A DNA stretch of 64,000 nucleotides. It comes from Clonostachys chloroleuca. Taxonomy: Eukaryota; Ascomycota; Sordariomycetes; Hypocreales; Bionectriaceae. The stretch lies in contig JBANAY010000003.1 of NCBI GenBank assembly GCA_037952775.1, positions 11,470,001 through 11,534,000 on the forward strand. The letters run 5' to 3'. Below the pieces are notes generated by a model. That model was not told where the DNA came from and searched no databases. It was given only the letters and a program-made list of their open reading frames with translations. This document shows, one piece after another, positions 36,093 to 48,600 of the stretch (its first letter is position 1; each line of letters begins with the position of its first letter). The translations under genes were made by a program, and so were the position numbers.

Positions 36093-37219
36093 GCTGCAAA
36101 TGTTTAATCCGGTTCAAATGAGTGGTGTATTGTGCTTTGCTGGGTTTATTTGGGGAAGTAAAGTGATTGAGATGAGGTGCAAGGTGAGGTGCGATATGAG
36201 AGTGGCGAGACTCAGCGATTCAGTCAAGCTTAATAATGCAAGAAACTACGGGAGTTTAATCTACCTAGACTGGTACGTTGTAGCATATGCTCCTACCGGC
36301 TAGCGAATGAGAGTAAGCTAAGGTCATGAAAGATAGAGATCAAGTTCCAGCTGTATAGATCCTATCAATGAAATTTATAGATCACAATTTGACGCAAGAG
36401 GGTGTCTGTAACTGAGACCTCACTGCCTCTTGTCTGATGAATTCGCCCTTCCCCACTCTTCTTCAGCTTGAGTAACTACCAGGGTGACACTAAAATCGAT
36501 ACACCAAAGGTCTGGTTCTACTTTGTTTTGGGGGCTATGGCACGTTCTTGTTATTTTTTGAGTTATTTATAAGCGAAATAACAAATTTTACAGCCTGTTT
36601 CGTTGTTTTCATAACTTTTATTCATTGCTTTATAGTTGTTCTTGTAGATAGCGCTCAGCTTGCAGTTGCTCGTTAAAATGGTATCTCATTTATTTTGTCC
36701 CTCGGCCGTAAGCATTTAAGTCGGACATCGGAGCGGCGCCATCGTAAACCGCCCATCAACCCACAATGACTAACAACGAAACGGCGTCTGGATTCGGTTG
36801 ACCGTTTTGTGAGACTAATATCTGTAAACCATTCGGGTATTTAGGTAACCTCCTACTAGTTAACGGATTCGGGTCGGACATGTGAACGAGCAACCACTTC
36901 TCCAGCACCCGTAGTTTTATGGCTGTTTTCAACAAGGAATTTCATCACAAAATGAAGACTATACAATACTGAAAGTGGTAATGAGATTACTGTTCCACTG
37001 GATTAAACAGAGGACGATATCACGAGAGGGTTGGCCATATTGTTTGCTCAGGGCAATGAGGAGTATGCCTGTAGGGTAGTCAAGCCAAATGCGAGGAAAA
37101 AAAATCCTTATCGCATATCACCCCACCCCCACCTGTATTTTTCTTATTTGAGGCAGCGATAAGATCAGGGCTGGCTTTGCGATGGACGATCTACTCACGA
37201 ATGAACAAGTTTATAAGAA
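36093..37219. promoter_or_regulatory. Divergent spacer NBP35 / LIA1 with an AT-rich core
   Basis: 1.1 kb with no convincing gene. The stretch from about 36,540 to 36,700 is clearly AT-richer than the flanking genes, with runs of T and TTTAT-like words. It contains both promoters. Confidence 0.5.
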
Positions 37220-38269
37220 ATGGCCGCTACAACTGATACCAACGCGAAAGATACGGTCGCCGTACTGCGACAGAGTCTCTGCTCCGAGGCCACTCCTCTG
37301 CCCCTGCGATTCCGTGCCCTATTTTCCCTCAAACATGTTGCGCAAACTTCAGATGATCCCGCCACAGCTGTAGCGGCCATCGAGGCCATCGCGGCCGGCT
37401 TCAGCTCGCCCTCCGCGCTTTTGAAACACGAATTAGCTTACTGTCTTGGACAGACTGCCAACATTGCCTCTGTCAAGCCGCTGCGCGCAGTTTTGGCCGA
37501 CTTGAAGGAGGATCCAATGTGCAGGCACGAGGCGGCTGAGGCTCTCGGCGCTCTGGGCTGGGCTGACAATCTGGACATTCTCAAGGAGTACCGAGACCGG
37601 GCCGGAGAGGATATTTCCATTATTGAAACATGCGAGATTGCTATTGATCGCATTGAATGGGAGAACTCCAAGGCGAGACAGGAAGAGAAGTTGCGATCGA
37701 GGCAAGTGTGAATTCTAGCTCATGCTCGGGATTGCTCAGTTATGCTAACTAACACCAGCGACTTTGCCTCTGTCGACCCGGCCCCCCCGATGCCAGAGTC
37801 TGGCAAAACGGTCGAGGACCTTGGCAAGGACCTGATGAACACGAAACTACCACTCTTCCTCCGCTACCGAGCCATGTTTGCTTTGCGCGACCTCGCCTCC
37901 CCACCCGACCTGCCCACTGCCGTCCCCGCCGTCCTCGCCTTGGCAAAGGGCTTCGAGGATAGCTCTGCCCTTTTCCGCCACGAGATTGCCTTTGTTTTCG
38001 GCCAGCTGTCCCACCCTGCTTCAATTCCAGCACTCACGGCTGCTTTGAGCAATGTTGACGAGGCAAGCATGGTGCGACACGAGGCTGCGGAGGCACTGGG
38101 TAGTCTGGGCGAGGAGGAGGGTGTCGAGGAGACATTGAAGAAGTTCCTGAAGGACAAGGAGCGGGTCGTCGTGGAGAGCGTTATTGTGGCGCTCGACATG
38201 GCAGAGTACGAGAAAAGCACGGATACGGAGTATGCGCTGATTCCCGAGGTTGGAAGCGCTTCGGCATGA
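37220..38269 (+). CDS. LIA1: Deoxyhypusine hydroxylase
   Basis: HEAT-repeat di-iron enzyme that completes hypusine on translation factor eIF5A. Exons 37220-37701 and 37759-38269 give 330 residues. Four His-Glu pairs that bind the two irons are all present: KHELAY near 70, RHEAAEAL near 102, RHEIAF near 234 and RHEAAEAL near 266, in two mirrored halves joined by [13 protein letters not shown]. The intron most simply starts with GC (AG|GCAAGT), a strong match to the minor GC-AG class, with a CTAAC branch site and CCAG end. A GT donor six bases further on (giving RQVDFAS) is also in frame, so the exact junction is not certain. It converges with RPA12, with only 76 bp between the stops. Confidence 0.95.
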
Positions 38270-38345
38270 ATATAAAAAGGCATCATTTATTCAGCGTAGA
38301 TTGGTAGATCGATTACGGTCGGAACGGAAAAAGCATGTTTTGATT

Positions 38346-38825
38346 TTAGTTATTCTCGTGCCATCTGCTCGTTTGTTAGTGCTACTCAGCGAACCGCTAA
38401 GAATGGTCATCACGCACGAATTACCGCATTTACACAGGTAAATGACAGTAGATCCTTCATCGGCGCCACGTAGCTGAACGTTGGTGTATGTGACCTCTTC
38501 TCGACCACATTTCGGGCACTTCTCGTGGACAACGCTGTCGGTCTGAATCTCGTGTCGCACCACGTTTTGGACGCTCGACTGTAGTTTTTGACGGAGAAAT
38601 GATGGGAAATCAGCGGGCTTGCTGCTCGTTACAATCTTCTTCGAACCGGTATCTGTAATAAAGGTCAATTGTGCTCCAGCGTCCAATAGTCATCAGGGCC
38701 GAGTACTGACCTTTATTCTCCGCACCACAGCACTCGCAGCGAAGAGTGTTCCTGTCACTCCCTCTGGTGGATGGCAATAGATTGCCGCAATCAACGCAGA
38801 AGACCAAAGACCCGATTGCAGCCAT
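38346..38825 (-). CDS. RPA12: RNA polymerase I subunit RPA12
   Basis: Small zinc-ribbon subunit of RNA polymerase I that supports RNA cleavage and termination. Exons on the minus strand are 38825-38711, 38652-38418 and 38364-38346, giving 122 residues. The N-terminal ribbon has CVDCGNLLP and CECCGAEN; the C-terminal TFIIS-like ribbon has CPKCGREEV and the QLRGADEGSTVIYL segment with the catalytic Asp-Glu pair. The last exon codes only WHENN plus the stop, found by its phase, a CACTAAC branch site and GCAG acceptor; reading through the intron would give an unrelated tail. The final Cys pair reads CKCG, one residue closer than the usual CxxC. The gene is divergent from SCC2. Confidence 0.9.
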
Positions 38826-39347
38826 GGTGATATTTTGAAACACAGCGGTGTGGTAACTCTCTAAGATCTGGGGATCGGCGCCAACTTTTTTGCGACGAAA
38901 TCTGATGTAAAATTTGGGCGGTGACGAAGGCAGGAAATATGATAAGACACCTAGATAAGCTCAACTAGGCTAGAACCCAAGAGGTTTGGTGGGGCGGGAT
39001 TAACATGCGTCCTGGAGGTCCCTGACCACTACGCGTGCACGGACCAGGAGCAGCCTCTGAGCACCCCGGGTGCAAGGCTGGGGGAATCTAGCAGCTCGAA
39101 CCGTGATCATCTCGACATCAGTCCAGGTCTCGCGTTGGATTTGTTATTATGTTTGTTGCCCGCGCGCCTGACCACGCCAATCAGTAACGTGCATGGGAAT
39201 CGCATACCGATACAACAGCGAAGGAGCTCCCTCGGATTCACTTTGCGACGGCCGAATCGATCGAATGCGACAACACCCGGGTCACTCCTTCCTTGCCCTT
39301 GACCATGTACACTCAACACATCTTGTCGATTGAAGGAACTTAAAGCA
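38826..39347. promoter_or_regulatory. Bidirectional promoter region of RPA12 and SCC2
   Basis: A 522-bp divergent spacer. I see no gene. The TTG-initiated frame that begins just before the SCC2 start is not a separate gene. Confidence 0.5.
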
Positions 39348-42300
39348 ATGGAGCGGCCACAGCCACTTCCCACGGCGGCGGGGCCTCCAAATGGGAACTC
39401 TGCTCAGCACACGTCAGGCGACCTGCCGTTAACCTCCAAACCTCTTACTTTTCGCGAGTCGTTACCGTACTCGCCACACATCACCACCCTTCCACCTGTA
39501 CCTGGTTCGTATCTCTCTCCCGACCGCGAAACGGCTTAGCGCCTCTCTTCAGCAGCATACGCTGACATTACAATTTTTCAGACTTGGTTCCTGATGCGAC
39601 ACTTGGCTCCGGTTACCCAGCCCCAGGACTCAGAGACCTATTCTCCAGCAATGAGCTTGATCATTTGAACAGGGAAGCGATTGCTCATGGCCACCTGTCC
39701 AAAGGCGGGAAACAGCTTGTTGAGAACATACTCCACGAGATGAAGCCCCCTCAGCGGACGAAATAGTATGGTTAAACCTTCTTTTCCTGCTCGCCCCTTC
39801 CTCCTGCCTGCGTGCGTCTGATCACGGTTTGCTAATGACTACTTGCAGCAAGTTTCGGGCTGTGCCTGGCATGGCTTCCTCCCCCAATGCGACCAAAAAT
39901 ATACACCAGGAGTTAACTCCAGTTACTAAAGTGCTATATGAGCGAGTGGGCGACTACTTCAAATCTACAAAACCGAACTTGCCAAGCTCGTCCCTGAATG
40001 GACAAGTCAAGATCCAACCGAGTGAAGGGCCCTCTCCGACGCAGCCCTCAACCTCTTCTCTTGTCAAGAACCAGAACAGCAACTCACGCGCACACCCATT
40101 GAATTCAAGTCGAATCGAAGTTGCAATCCCTGCTAGAAGCACCTTTGACGCAACGGAATATGCCGATCACCTAGCCCCAACTCCCTCGGAGCCCTGGACG
40201 AATGGTCCGATTGAGCAGATGCCACTGGGCCCAAGTCATGCTACGCCTATGAGCCTGGCACCCGGTATGCTCCAGTCACCGGAAGAGTCGAAAATGCCCG
40301 TTTTCCATATTGAGCTATCGTCTTCAAATATCAATAAAGATGATTACATGGAAGTCGCAGAATCTCTGGCAACCCCACAGAACGTATCACGCCGGAAAGA
40401 GCGACAAGACATACAAACCAACCAAACATTTGTAGGAGAGTCTCTCGACCACCGGCAAAGAGCGCAATCAGCCCTTCAAGAGCTGCATCGCCGGATGCAA
40501 GGTTTAGGCCAGGCAACTCGCGCTGCTTTCGAGATGCAACCCGGCTTTGAGAGTCTCGTCACCCTGACTTCAGAGCAAGAACCCACAATGACAGGCGAGG
40601 AACAGAAAAAGATGCATACAGCTATCCAGAAAGTCATTTCTCTGGGAGTATTTAGTAGTGTGCCTGTAGAGAACCTGAGCCAAGTTCTCCGGCTAGGAGA
40701 GCCCAGTTTGAAAGAGGCTCTTGCTCTCGATACACAGCTTGACCAGGAGTGGGATGAGGCCGCGGTTGATTCATGGATCCAGCAACTGTCGACTGTTGAC
40801 ACTGCACTCAAAGCCGCGCGAACCAGCCTGCGTATCATTTGTGGTGGAAGAGAAGACCGCCAGCTCTACTCGGAGAGCATCATTGACCAGAGCGTCAAGG
40901 TGTTCCAGAAGACAACTGACGAGATAATAATTCCTTTGGCAGAGATGCGCAGCTCAGGGCCCTCATCAAACATCTTCAAGTTGCTTTTCAAATATAAGAG
41001 GGAAGTTTCGCTGGTGTTCATCAATGCACAGAAGTTGATCAACCTTGTTGCTGAGTTGGTTGCCAAGGTACAGCTCTCTGAGCTGGCTATCAACACGATT
41101 GAGTTTGTGGCATCGACACTCATTTTTGTGGACAATGCATATTATGAAAAGGACTCGATCATGGGAGTGCAGAAATTCGATGGCATCAGATCGGCGGCGA
41201 TTGATACTCTCTGCCAAATCTTCCTGGTTAAGCCAGAACAGAGACAAGGAATTTTGAACGAAATTCTAACATCCCTCTCCAAGCTTCCCGGCAGCAGGCA
41301 AAGTTCCCGCCAGTACAAACTTTCCGATGGATCTAGCATCCAACCCGTTTCAGCACTTATTATGCGACTGGTTCAGGCGAGCTCGGCTAGACCAGACAAA
41401 GGTAAAAATCAGCGTCGGGCTGCTCTCGTCCAGTCCATGGGGCCCGAAGAAGATGATGACTTGGACGAATTGCAAACTTCCCCGGAACGAAAGGCCCCCG
41501 GAGCATCCATCAACAGCGAAGAACAGGGAGCACAACAGCCTGATATCGCTATCCAGGAGCTCGCAGCACTTGCGCAATCCCCCAGCGAAGATGCCCAAAG
41601 GAATGCTTCTATGGTTGTCAACTTTCTTGTCCAAAGAGCTGCTGGCTCTAGTAAAACGGGTGATACCCCATTCAGAAACATTCTCGATCATTGCGTCGAG
41701 GATTTCACCCTGTGCTTGGAGCACATCGAATGGCCTTCTGCAGAGCTATTGCTACGCTGTTTGATGTCCTCAAATGTCCTACTCTTCGAGGCTGAGAAGA
41801 CACCTGCACCCGTGAAAAACATGGCACTGGAAATTTTGGGCAATATGAGTGCTGCCATCTCTCGTCTTCGGTCGCAGGTTAAGAGAACAGCGAACTCATC
41901 CGAGAGCAACAACGCAGATGAGTTGGCGCAGTTTCTTTCTGATCTGGCTAACCAAGCTTTGGATAAAGAGGCTCGCATGGAGCTTGTTCTGTCTTGGACT
42001 GGGCCATATCGTGTCGTGTTGGAATCCTTGCAAGCGTCGAAGTCTGCAGACTCTCAACAGGCAAGCGCTGCTTCATTCCTTTTGACAACTTGGGCTGGCC
42101 GTATTCGTACATGCTTCGACAACCTTGATGAGGGTGACAAATCTCGAGAGAAAGAGCTTGGAAGCCTTGCTTACCGCCTTAGAATGATGGTTGATGATAG
42201 CACCTGGCTCTCTAGCCAGTTCGAGTTCAGTTCCATTTCTGCCTACCATACGAAACTTGGCTATGCGATCATCCTTCTAGGATTGCCTTTTTGTGAAGCC

Positions 42301-45042
42301 TTTGAAAGGATGCTGAGCATCTTGTTTCGTTCCATGACCAGCGACCAGGCGACAGTCAGGAGCAAAAGTTTGAAGAGTATCAGTTCCGTTCTCGAAACCG
42401 ACCCATCCATCTTAGATGGAGACTCTGCGGTGGTGGATCGTATTCTGGAATGTGCGCGGGATTCCTCAATCCAGGTTCGTGAATCGGCACTTGGTCTCAT
42501 GGGTAATTGTATTCAGATGAGGCCCCGGTTGGAGTCTGTTCTTACACCTCATATCATGGACCGAGTGTCGGATGCCGGTGTTTCAGTTCGTCGGAGAGCC
42601 ATGAAGCTTGCACGCGATGTCTATCTCCGGAACCGAGACCGAAAACTTCGGAGCGATATCGCAAGTGGCCTCCTTCGACGGATAACAGCAGATTTGGACG
42701 AGGGTGTAAGAGAGGCGGCTAGGCAGATGGTGGAAGAAATTTGGTTTGCTCCATTCTTTCAGATGGAAGATACAGCCGTTTTCCAGACGACACTTGCAGA
42801 GCACACAGCTCTCATTATTCAGACTGTTAAGCTGGGCGGAGTGAGTGAATTACTCGACAAAGTCTTCCAAGCCATTTTGAAGGCTGAAAAGAAGGGTCCT
42901 GTTGGACCTTTCGAGGTTTGCTCAAAACTTGTTTCAAATGCGTTCAGCTTTGTCAACAACCCCGAGACAGAAGATGAGCCCTCTGTTCCATCAGGAAGAG
43001 ATGCCTTGCAGATGCTTACAATTTTTGCAAAGGCAGAGCCCAAACTCTTTACTTTCGAGCAGATTCGTCTCCTCAAGCCTTTGCTAGCAAGCTCCAACAA
43101 CAAAGATGAACAGATAACGTTTAGAGCAGTGGTCGTCATTTTGAAATCCGTTCTCCCGCAGCTCTCCACCGTACACAACGACTTCATCATTGAGCTTAAA
43201 ACCACCCTGGTTCCGAAAATGGGCAAGACGGAAAACCGCGCCGTCCTGGACGAAATCGCAGCCTGTGTTCGGGTGGTCCTGGATTTATTGCACGACATGG
43301 GGCCAATGGTCTCGTTGACCAAATCTGTTCTGATCGGTCTCAAAAAGCTGCAGCCTCCATACAAAATTCAGAGCATGCAGGATATAAAGAAGCTTCGCTA
43401 CTTCTCATGGCTTCTCGCTGCAGTGGCGCAGCATTTTCAGCTTGATGAACACATTGGCGTCCTAAAAGCCATTTTCAAAGATTTCAAGGGTGATTCTGTT
43501 GCACGTTTGATGGTTGATTACCTTACGCCCTTCACCGCTGGAACTCAGCAATCCGAAACTCGAAAGGCTGCAATCGATGGAATTGCCTCTGTTTGCCAAG
43601 CGTGGCCAAGGAACTACACGCTTCCCAAGGTTTGGACAGTTTTCCAGCAGGCTTTCCATGACGAAGATCAACCTTTGGAAAATATCATTTTGAAATCATT
43701 CAAAGAGTTTTTGATCACCGAAGAACGTCGTTCCGAAGCATCAAGCAGTACTGCCAACGCCAAGGAGAAAAAGTCTCTCACTGTGATGGGAGGCACAAAC
43801 TTTGATGATGTTGCCAGCGCCACAACACAGAGATTCCTCAAAGACATTACCCGGATTTGTATTGCTACCGAGGATGCACATGCCCTACTGGCACTTGAGG
43901 TATTGGGAAGCATTAATCGCCAAGGTTTAACGCATCCGAAGGAAACAGGTGTCACGCTGATTACTCTTGAGACATCTTCTAACAAAAGAATTTCGGAACT
44001 GGCTTTCCAAGAACATCGAGCGCTCCACGAGAAGCATGAGTCCACGATTGAACGAGAATATACTAAGGCTGTTCAGTCCGCATACGAGTATCAGCGTGAC
44101 GTGGTACACAATACCCGTGGGGCGACAATAGATCCACCACAATCGAAGCTACACAATATGATGGATGTGCTCAAGATTAGCAAGATGAAGAATAGGCAGC
44201 GTTTTTTCGAGAAGCTGGCCGGTCTGCTGGATTTTGACTTTACGAAGTTGGAAACTCATCAAGCGATACCTCCTCACTTGGACTTCACTCGTTTCGTCGT
44301 TGAAAATATTGCATTCTTCGAATACCAAACCGTGGGAGAATTGCAGACGGTGGTACATAAAATGGAGCAGCTAGTGACCGGCACGGGTGTTTCCATTGCC
44401 CAGATTGTTGACTCGGAAATATTCAACGTGAGACTAGATGCAAACACCGAGACACAGATCCAACAGCAACTTCATCAGCAGCTCATTGACGGAGTGGTAG
44501 AAAGCCAAGCGGCGGAGGTGCCCATTTCAGTAGACCCAGGAAGACTACGCCAACTTGCTACCGCTTCTATTATTCTATTACTGATATGGGAAACTCGATC
44601 ATACCTCCGTCGACTGTATGGTATGGGAACCCACAGGCATGACAGCAAAGCGAAGGCTCTGGCAAAAGACTTGAACAAGACTCCCTCAAAAACTCAAGGA
44701 GTCCATTGGGACAAATATTGGGAGGAGATGACTTCACTTCCAAGTGGTCTGGAATCTACAATGCAAATGATGCAAAAATGCAAAGCATTCGTGGAGTTGA
44801 TGAACGTGGACAAGGAGTTCAAAGTCGCCGAGGAAGAGGATGACATGGACATGGGCATGGAGGATCCAAGCACTCCAAGCGATGATGATGGACAGGAAGA
44901 CAGGGGCCGGAAGAGGAAGGGTGGCAACACTCCTGGTGGTCGTAAGAAGCGACCTCGGTCCAGCTCTCAACCTCGCAAGAGGGGGAGACCGAAAAAGTCG
45001 GATCCACCTGCTGGATCAAACTCTAATGCGGACTGGTTTTAG
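39348..45042 (+). CDS. SCC2: Cohesin loading factor SCC2 / Mis4 / NIPBL
   Basis: HEAT-repeat loader that, with Scc4, places cohesin on chromosomes and stimulates its ATPase. Exons 39348-39504, 39582-39765 and 39849-45042 give 1844 residues. The first ~340 residues are low-complexity and disordered, as in other fungal Scc2, where this part binds Scc4. The HEAT array follows, with the characteristic ESALGLMGNCIQMRP and DAGVSVRRRAMKLARDVYL near residues 990-1040. The C terminus is acidic (DDMDMGMED) and then very basic, ending with an AT-hook-like core KRGRPKK near residue 1825 inside a likely nuclear localisation signal. The start is the first ATG; a TTG 18 bases upstream is only in frame. The third exon is an unbroken 5.2 kb frame. 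Confidence 0.94.
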
Positions 45043-45628
45043 AACTCATTTTTGTTTTTTTGTTATGGTTTGCTTTTTTGGAGTTTGGGGCTCAGAAATC
45101 ATGAACATCGTCGATAGTGGGTGCATGATGTTTCACGGGATCAAGGGATTGTATTTGGCGTCGCATTTACGAATATATGGCGAGATCAAGTCAAGAATCA
45201 GAAAAGACGGGCAGGCGTTCGCACACCTTATAGATATATGATGGCACATATATAGCTGTGCTATGGGCGGCATTTCCTTCAACCACATGCACACTTATCA
45301 CAATGGCACACGCTTGGTTTTGACAACCGCAGTTGATGACTAGTATATTACTAGACGAAAATCATCCGATCAATCATGAGCATGGCAATAAATATTGATC
45401 TCTTTATTATACACTATAACTTTCGATATGAATGGAACACTTGAACCTAGATATGAAACATGCATCATAGATATGTAAACAAATTTCAACAGAGGGAGGT
45501 CTTTCCCTTCCCATGTTTTATAAACATATCATAGGAAAACTTTCACCAAAACCATGTGTTTAGAAAGCACCGTTAGCCTGCCAATTTAGAGAATAGTAGC
45601 TCACTTTCGTAAAGTGGCAACGGTACGA
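45043..45628. other. Convergent 3' spacer SCC2 / IML1
   Basis: A 586-bp AT-rich stretch between converging stop codons. It holds both 3' UTRs; I see no gene. Confidence 0.6.
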
Positions 45629-48600
45629 TTAGTTCCCCTTCCCTTTTGACCCCAACCCCAGACCGTCAATCTGCACACTGCCTCGCCGCAAGAATGGAAG
45701 TGCACCTGGGAGGCGAACACTTCCTCCACTGCCCAAGCTGCTTTCGCCCAGGACACCGGGAGGAAGCCCCAGAGAGGGGATGCTCGACTCGGGCACGACC
45801 TCCAGGATTGACGCGGGACCCAAGGTCGACGGCGTACTAGGTACGGCCTGGCCCCTCTCGAAGGTTTCCCTGTAGAACTCCTCCAGGGTGGCTGCGTCCT
45901 GGCAGAATCTCTCCAGCTCATCCTTGATGAGCTCTGGCTCCGTGATCAGAGGTGGTTGGAAGTTGCTGCTGCTGCTGGTCCAGGGGTGGACCGGCTTGAG
46001 GGCAGGGGACTGCTGATAGAAGGCCGGTCTCACCAGGGGCGACGAGGTACCCGCCGCCATCTCGGAGAGGTTTATGGCGCTGGAGGAGCTGATGATGCGG
46101 CCGCCGAAGAAGGTGGGCTCGCCGGTCGCGCTCGCCGGGGCGCGGACTTGCTCGCGGTGGTTGAAGACGCGTGTGTTGTACAGCCGGTTCGCCAGGACGA
46201 TGAAGTCGCCCGAGTCCAGTATTTGCACCATTAGTGCGCCGGTCCGGTGGATGTACTGGTTGTATTTGTAGTCGGGGACACCCCACGAGTATCTGACCTC
46301 GACGTTGCTTGGGAAGCACGAGGCGGCCTCCATATCGAGCACGAAGTCGAGCTTCTTGAGGATGGCGATCTGATAAAAGTGCTTGTTTGAGCTTCCATCA
46401 AGATATGTCTCGGGTTTTTGCTCTGGGGGCGGGAGGGCGAGCTTGATCCGGTACGGACGTCTGAACGGGTTCGTCTCGGCGATGGAAGCCGCTTCCTTAA
46501 TGGGGACCTCGACGAGACGAAGCCCATATTGGCTGGCTTCCCTAGCCCAACCCTCAACGGCATCCTGGACTAGTTTGGCCGTGACATTCATCCAGTCTAT
46601 ACGAATGTGGAAGCAATTGTCTGGGTTGTGTAGACGATCGTAATGCAGGTCGACGCGCTCAGGATGGTATGACCGCTTTCTACTATCAAGATCATATTTA
46701 ATAACCTTGCTGAGTTCGACACGGGGTGGCCTCTTTGTGCGACTTTGGGCGGCTGCTACTGCGGGCACGGGGGACGAGGTCACAGGAGACCTGTCTTCGG
46801 GCGGCCACGTCGCAGTTCTGGGGGATGATACATCGGATAGTTGGCTTGAGAGATGCGGATCCTTTCGCTTGTTGAACCACCCGGATTGTCCCTTTGAGTA
46901 TTCACTTGAAAGCTGGTAGAAGTAGTTTCCGTCTCGGAACTGATGCCTCTTCTCAACATGGACGAAAAGACCTTTGCTCTTCTCATTACTTTTTTCATTG
47001 GCCTCCTTCTCCTTATTCTTCGGCTCCTCGTGAACCATGAGTGCATTTCCAAGAGCTTCGGCTTCCTCTCGACTCTCCAAATCCTCAAAATTGTCCAACA
47101 GCCAAGTGACCATTTCGGACCCAATGAAAGAGTGAGAATACGACCGGATGTGCCACCTGCGGTTGCGCAGAGGAACTCCGCCGTTTTCGGGCGGCTGCTG
47201 CATTGCCTCCGCCAAGGCAGAGAGATTGAGATTCGACTTTTGAAAGCGATCCTTGCTTGACACTAGCTGCCATTTTCGCGGAATGCCCTCAGCGCCTTCC
47301 ACTATGGGAAGGGTTTCGAGCTCGGCCGCAATGACAACGGATGGATCTTCTGTTTTGTAGATGATGTTGAGCGGGCTTTGCTCGAAACCCGGGCGTTGAT
47401 AAGGTCGGTCAGCTGGTGGAATATAGCGATTCTTCTGCCAGAGGCAGGCTAGGCGCTTGATACCTTCGATACGGATTTCCTCGGGGCTGTCTCCGACATG
47501 CAGCTTGGGGTTTGAAGACTGGCGAGACGTCTGCGGGATCAAGACAAATCTGGCTCTCCAGAATCGAAGGCTTTCCATCATTTCATCGTGATGGCCTGCC
47601 AGGAATGAATCGATGGTGTTCCAGTTGCGATCCGGATTCGGTCGAAGGATTTCGATGTGGCAGGTCTGATAGCCTTCGTCCAGCAGAGTCCGAATGGCAG
47701 GCTTGTAGGTGAGAGAGAATCCATCGGAGGTAGAGGAGGACTTTGGCGGCTTTCGGATGTAAATGTTGACCTCAACCTCTGTACCGTTAACACAGGCTAG
47801 CTCATGGATCGTGTTGCCGATAGACATGAATACACTTGTACCATCCTCGAGAGCTTGATCACGAGAGAAAATGTCGGCGATCTTGATCAGCTTCTGCCCG
47901 AATGCTTTTGCGACCGCTGGTCCAACGACCACTTGGAAACCCTGCGAGAGGCGCAGGCTGATCAGCTCCTTCATGAACTCTTGGCGTGACTTGGGCTCCT
48001 CCATATCGTCATCAAGGTTTTGGTCAACATTGTAAGGATGTCTTTGATATTCAACGTCAAACTGGGTCTTCGTAGGAAAATACTCGGTGGTTAGTGGCAC
48101 GGCGGCTGGGCAGCAAAGGGCCTTCCATTTTTGCACCTTCATCTCAGATGTTTGAGGGAAGATATGCTGCCATCTGCTGTAGAGGATCGTGTCGTCGATT
48201 CGATGTCTCTCCGGTTTCGATGGGTTGAGCAACGTAAGCCAAGGTGTGATTGCTGTTGTAGGGGATAAAGTGGCCGGAAGTTCTGGGCCCACGCCTGCCC
48301 GTAATTTGTTGGTATAAACCTTCTGGGCATCTTCTGCACGTAATGCGTTCGAGTGCCTAACGTCTCTATCATCCACACTGCCTTCAATTCGAGAGCTGAA
48401 AGATCCGGGCACAGCTGATGGAGGGGCTGGAGGGTCCTTGGAGTTGATTGAGCTTGCTGCTCTTGATATTGGAATGCTTGGCGTTGCGGGCAATTTTTCA
48501 AATGTTGGTGGTACCTGAGTCTCCAACTTCCTTGGACGGGCAGATATGGAAGATTCTCGACTCGTAATGGTCTTTGGCGACGAAGGTCGTAACGAGGTAT

